DNA of 64,000 bases, taken from the NCBI RefSeq assembly GCF_000614185.1, contig NZ_BAKM01000012.1, forward strand, positions 1 through 64,000. The letters run 5' to 3'. Origin of the DNA: Phocaeicola sartorii JCM 17136 = DSM 21941. Its GTDB lineage: Bacteria; Bacteroidota; Bacteroidia; Bacteroidales; Bacteroidaceae. Positions 60,104 through 64,000 of the stretch are shown here, in pieces. How positions within the stretch are numbered: the stretch's first letter is position 1; the number at the start of each line of letters is the position of its first letter. Made by a program: the position numbers and the translations under genes. Under the pieces are notes generated by a model. It saw nothing but the letters and a program-made list of their open reading frames with translations, ran no database searches and was not told where the DNA came from.

Positions 60104-61406
60104 ATGACATTTAAAGAACTAGATCTTATAGAGCCTATTTTGAGGCTTTACAACAAACCGGCTATACAACGCCGACCCCCATTCAGGAACAAGCAATTCC
60201 TGTATTATTAAAAGGTAAAGATTTGCTGGGATGCGCCCAGACAGGAACAGGAAAAACAGCAGCTTTTGCTATCCCCCTCATACAACGACTTTATCAATCA
60301 GACCATAAGAAAGGTATCAAGGCATTGATACTCACTCCGACACGGGAACTAGACATACAGATAGGCGAGAACTTTGATCAGTATGCTAAATATACCGGAG
60401 TGAAACATGCCGTTATTTTCGGCGGAGTGCCCCAAAAGGCACAAGTTGATGCGTTGAAACGAGGTATACAGGTATTGATCGCCACTCCCGGACGTTTGCT
60501 CGACTTGCAGGCACAAGGCTTCATTTCATTAAAGGGGCTGGACTACTTTGTGCTGGATGAGGCCGACCGTATGCTCGATATGGGCTTCATACATGATATC
60601 AGGAAAGTATTGAAACTGATACCCGCCCGGCGGCAGACTTTGTTTTTCTCGGCTACCATGCCTGCTGAAATAGAGAAGCTGGCAGATTCCATGCTGACCC
60701 ATCCGGAAAAGGTGGAGGTGACTCCTGTCTCATCTACCGTTGATACCATTCAGCAAAGTGTTTATTTCGTGGAAAAGAAAGAGAAGAAAGATCTGCTGCT
60801 GCATTTGCTGAAGAATCCCGAGATAGAATCTGTGCTGATTTTCACCCGTACCAAGCATGGTGCGGATAAATTGGCGAAGATCTTGAATAAGAGTGAGATC
60901 GGGGCGGAGGCCATTCATGGAAACAAATCGCAGAACGCACGTCAAAGGGCGTTGACAAACTTTAAAGATCACACCACAAGAGTCTGATTGCTACAGATAT
61001 TGCAGCCCGGGGAATTGATGTGAACCAGCTCTCTCATGTTATCAACTATGAGTTGCCCAATATATCGGAAACTTATGTGCATCGCATCGGTCGTACCGGA
61101 CGTGCCGGACACGACGGAGTGGCCATTTCATTTTGTGAGTCGGAAGAGTTGCCTTATTTAAAGGATATCCAGAAACTGATCGGATTACAGATTCCGGTTG
61201 TGAGAGACCATCCCTGGGTGACCGTAGAAGGGACGCAGGCGCATAAGGAGAAGACGGAAGAACTGAAAGAAAAAGCGAAAGCCAATAAGGTATACCGGGG
61301 CAGCAAAAGCAATGGTGATTATTGGCGCAGGAAGAAGCAGGCTCAAGGCAAGCAAGGACAGCGCAGACAGACTTCGGACAGACAGTCTTCCGGTAAACAA
61401 GGATAG
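60104..61406 (+). CDS. DEAD-box RNA helicase, RhlE type (two frame breaks)
   Basis: 434 residues after restoring a G near 60144 (TTGAGGCTTTAC to TTGAGGGCTTTAC) and a C near 60984 (AGAGTCTGATTG to AGAGTCCTGATTG). The Q motif region reads [11 protein letters not shown], motif [30 protein letters not shown] and [12 protein letters not shown], all complete. A basic Lys/Arg/Gln-rich C-terminal tail follows. It probably remodels RNA or ribosome precursors; it resembles the cold-inducible RhlE group. Confidence 0.92.
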
Positions 61407-61417
61407 GGAAGGTAGAC

Positions 61418-61462
61418 AATAAAGCCCGGTTCATTTTGTGATAGATGAACCGGGCTTTATTG
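61418..61462. terminator. bidirectional terminator
   Basis: CAATAAAGCCCGGTTCA (61418-61434) and TGAACCGGGCTTTATTG (61446-61462) pair perfectly over 17 bp. It serves the helicase gene and the convergent fimbrillin-like gene. Confidence 0.9.
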
Positions 61463-61505
61463 TCAATTTGTCATTCGTTTGTAGATGATCCGCTTTGTCG
61501 GAACT

Positions 61506-63058
61506 TTAGAATTGTGCGACTGGGCGTGTGGAATAGCTGCTGGCCTTGCTGTTGGCAACTATCGTACCGCTCACGAAATTCAGATACCAGGCCGACTCTA
61601 TAGAGTGTTCAGAGGATGACCAATATCCGGCACGTGAGAAATCACTGAAACAATCTTGTTTGTCGTTGCAAATGATGCCTGTTTTGTGAAGTTCCCATAA
61701 TAAAGTCAACTCACCAGCCGAGGGTAAATACCATTCACCGGCCGATTTACCGCTGGTACTGTATTGGTAGCAGTAGCCTCCTGCCGGATAGTTGGAAGCG
61801 TTTTTACCGAGCTGGGAGGTGTGGGCTTTCCCATGGAAGTCGCTGATGGCTCCTTCTGATACCCAGGTGGCAGGTTGTCCGGTTTCAACGTTGATGGTTG
61901 CCCCCTTGATGCGTTCCTCATTCTTATCGGAGAAGAAAGAATCGGCTGTTCCGTTATAATAAGGAAGAACACCGGTGGTTAATGTACCGTCGGCGGTGGT
62001 GTAGTTTTCAATACCTTCTAAATCTTCCGCTTTGCTGATCCATTTGGTTCTGGACTGGTTGTCGCTTAGCGCTACGATGCGTCCGAATGGAGAGGCGGTC
62101 AGTGCGGCTGAGAGATTGCGTCCGCATCATCCAGGGCGTAAACAATACCGATACAAGTCTTGTTCTCATCTTTGTCGGTAGAATAGGTAGCGTCGCTATA
62201 GTAGTAGTCACCGACCTTGGCTGAAGGTAAGGGGGTGCAATCTAGTGCCGGAGCCTTGTACACTTTGCCTTTTTCCAATTGGATGGTTGTTGGTGTAGCT
62301 GTCTCGTACACATCACCGGTGGCGGTAACGAGGGTGAAATGCAGTTGCGCTTCGGAAGGGAAGAAGGAAATATAAGTGGTTCCGGAAAGGCCGGTTTTGT
62401 TTTTAATCGTGATATTTCCTGTTTGGGCGCTGCTGAGCTCTCCGTCTTTTAGTTTCACTATGGCGCTGGAGTAAAGGTTTCCGGTGGTGGCGGTTACGGT
62501 AATTCTTGTAATGTCGTTCAAAGGATTGCCGCCGTTGACGGTGAACTGGAATTTACCGATGGTGACCAGACTGGTCATTTCGCAGGCGGAAGAACCTGCT
62601 GTCTCGCTCATGCCGGCTTTACACAGTGCCCACGAGTAATCATAGTTCGTTACACCTGCCAGCGTTCCGTCCTGTCCGTTCAGGTTGAGAGTCTGGTTCA
62701 GGGTGTCGCTACTGGTGGCGGTGATAGCTGCTGCCGGATAAAATACGGCAATTTCATTATCATTCTTGACCAGTGCCGGAAGATTGCCCTTGAATGTGTC
62801 AGAAGAGTTGTCTTCTTTTGTGAGAATACTCTTGGGGACACCGCTGGAGCCGGTTTTCATTACGGCCAGCTGGCTGCCGGTGTTCCAGTTGCCTTGCAGG
62901 ATGCCTGTATCCTCTGCATCGGAAGAACGGGGGGGCAGTGATGCCGTAAGAGAAAAAGGAACGGTAGAGATTGTCGTAACTTGATCGTCATCATCGCTAC
63001 ACCCCAACATGCATAGAGCGATGCCTAAACAGAGAATAGTTGTTGTCTTTTTCATCAT
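61506..63058 (-). CDS. fimbrillin-like lipoprotein with DUF1566-like C-terminus (frame shifted)
   Basis: 517 residues when joined near 62111 (ATCTCTCAGCCG to ATCTCTGCAGCCG). A lipoprotein signal ends in the lipobox LGCS near residue 20. The N-terminal half resembles the fimbrillin A/Mfa-associated family of surface proteins (repeated beta segments such as ITVTATTGNLYSSAIVKLKD and ATITATSSDTL). The last 170 residues contain GEWYLPSAGELTLLWEL and GYWSSSEHS, the pattern of DUF1566/Lcl-like domains. Probably cell-surface exposed; function unknown. A promoter element lies at 63122-63129. Confidence 0.8.
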
Positions 63059-63121
63059 CGTTTTTGTTTTGTTGTTTTATGATTAAAACTTTAATGGTTT
63101 TATTATTTTAATATTAGGTGA

Positions 63122-63129
63122 CAAAGGTA
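63122..63129 (-). promoter_or_regulatory. -7 promoter element for the fimbrillin-like gene
   Basis: CAAAGGTA on + is TACCTTTG on the minus strand, about 64 bp before the start. No other ORF is supported between 63059 and 63314. Confidence 0.6.
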
Positions 63130-63314
63130 AATGTTCTCGGTCGATTTTTCTAATCTATTCGGTGAAAGCTGTTTTTTTTTCGATAAATTAGGGGAATAAG
63201 AGGATCATTGGGCTGAAATACAAGAAAGAGAGTGAGAGTGCCCGGTCTCAGAGTGAAAGTCCTTTTCCTCTAAAACCGGGTTCTGACGCCCTCGTGATAT
63301 CAGGCAGACGGTGG

Positions 63315-64000
63315 CTACTTCTTTTCACCGAAGTCGGCCTGCTGTTTTTCCACTTCCTTCAGCTTTTGTGCATTCCGTTCTTTCAGCAGACGTTCCTGCT
63401 CCAGTTCAGAAGCCGATTTGGCAGCTGATTGTCCGAACGGTGAGCCGCTGCTCATGGGGATCAGCGCAGCTTCGTTTTCGGCATAGATGAGAGGATGCGC
63501 CGCCGGCTTGCTTTCTAATTCTAGAACTGCGCTGGCGGGCATTTGCGAGCCTTCGAACAATACGCTGGCAGTGAGTTTGATTTTACCCGGTTTCAGGGTG
63601 GATTGTATCAGCACGGGGGCTGTTCCCCATTTTACCGGAGCCGGATTGGCCAGTATATCCGCTCCGCCCAGAATGCGTCCTTCTCCTTCTATATGGAATT
63701 TCACATAATAGTTGTTCAGGCGTTTGATATTCCCGTTTTTATCGGCTATGGCGGCTACCACGGTTACAAAGTCGGAACCGTCGGCTTTCAAGTCGGTATT
63801 TTCGTTGTCAATCCATAGCAATAGTTTTTCGGGGCGCCGGGCCGGTCGTACTTCGTGCGTGGCGACTACTTTTCCGTCTATGATGCCTTCGGCCAGCAGG
63901 AACACCTCGTCCTGTTTCTTTTCTCTCATAGACATGTTCTTGTCTATCATAAAGTCGTATGTATCTTTGAAGGTAATGACAGGCGAGGGCATTCCTTCTT
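63315..64000 (-). CDS. glycoside hydrolase family 2-type protein, C-terminal part (cut by window end)
   Basis: The frame is open to the end of the window, giving at least 228 residues of a protein whose N-terminal and catalytic parts are outside. The visible region has the DUF4982/GH2 domain 5 look: RPEKLLLWIDNENTDLKADG, then VVAAIADKNG and a late beta-sandwich (GPGRILGGAD-type, here GEGRILGGADILANP). The tail is rich in Gln/Lys/Glu. In Bacteroides, such enzymes are exported beta-galactosidase-like hydrolases, but the activity cannot be told from this part. Confidence 0.75.
   Translation of the reverse strand, partial: EGMPSPVITFKDTYDFMIDKNMSMREKKQDEVFLLAEGIIDGKVVATHEVRPARRPEKLLLWIDNENTDLKADGSDFVTVVAAIADKNGNIKRLNNYYVKFHIEGEGRILGGADILANPAPVKWGTAPVLIQSTLKPGKIKLTASVLFEGSQMPASAVLELESKPAAHPLIYAENEAALIPMSSGSPFGQSAAKSASELEQERLLKERNAQKLKEVEKQQADFGEKK

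Overview
The window looks like a chromosomal segment of a Bacteroides/Phocaeicola-type gut Bacteroidales (P. vulgatus/dorei-like is my best guess from the protein sequences). Evidence is the recurrent Bacteroidetes promoter element TAnnTTTG upstream of many genes (sometimes with TTTG 19-21 bp further upstream), Bacteroidales-specific families (OstA-like protein, fimbrillin-like lipoprotein, TPR/HTH membrane regulators, RRM protein, GH2 enzyme) and the gene order. No database search was possible, so the species is an inference.

Layout. 0.4-6.2 kb: ribosome/lipid/GTPase block (yceD-like DUF177, rpmF, fabH, era, der) converging on an Mla-type lipid transporter pair (mlaF, mlaE). 6.3-13.8 kb: lptB, an RRM RNA-binding protein, then the proteostasis run tig-clpP-clpX followed by recQ. 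13.9-29.4 kb: an accessory region. It starts with a membrane TPR/HTH regulator, continues with a low-GC locus (FtsX/MacB-type permease, HlyD-type adaptor, a disrupted membrane protein, a Wzy/O-antigen-ligase protein with TPRs, a small Gly/Ala-rich exported peptide, SpoIIM/DUF95 and Yip1-like membrane proteins, paralogous small membrane proteins), then a DUF4412-like protein and a transglutaminase-like lipoprotein, then IS debris and a Fic protein between two defective IS5-type copies. The block from about 15.6 to 25.3 kb is bracketed by about 265-bp direct repeats that carry the 3' end of the regulator gene.

29.5-38.6 kb: guaB, three parvulin/SurA-type periplasmic chaperones, an OstA-like protein and mutL. 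38.7-46.5 kb: an outer-membrane barrel protein and a sulfate activation and transfer operon (cysQ, SLC13 permease, cysC, cysD, cysN, sulfotransferase). Further on are an OmpA-family protein, yaaA, a TlpA-like thioredoxin, carB with an attenuator-like leader, trpS, two identical tRNA-Val(TAC) genes, a NarL/LuxR-type regulator, cysK-mnmA, a metallophosphoesterase/PQQ-propeller fusion, a DEAD-box helicase, a fimbrillin-like lipoprotein and the 3' part of a GH2-type glycosidase cut by the window end.

Sequence quality. About seventeen otherwise intact conserved genes are split by what is in almost every case a single missing base, and all of these lie after 13 kb. I annotate each as one reconstructed gene and regard most as sequencing or assembly errors. 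Two in-frame TAG codons and a poly-A length change in the accessory region may be either real decay or error. The most promising candidate for an undescribed system is the 15.6-26.3 kb peptide/SpoIIM/Yip1/permease locus.
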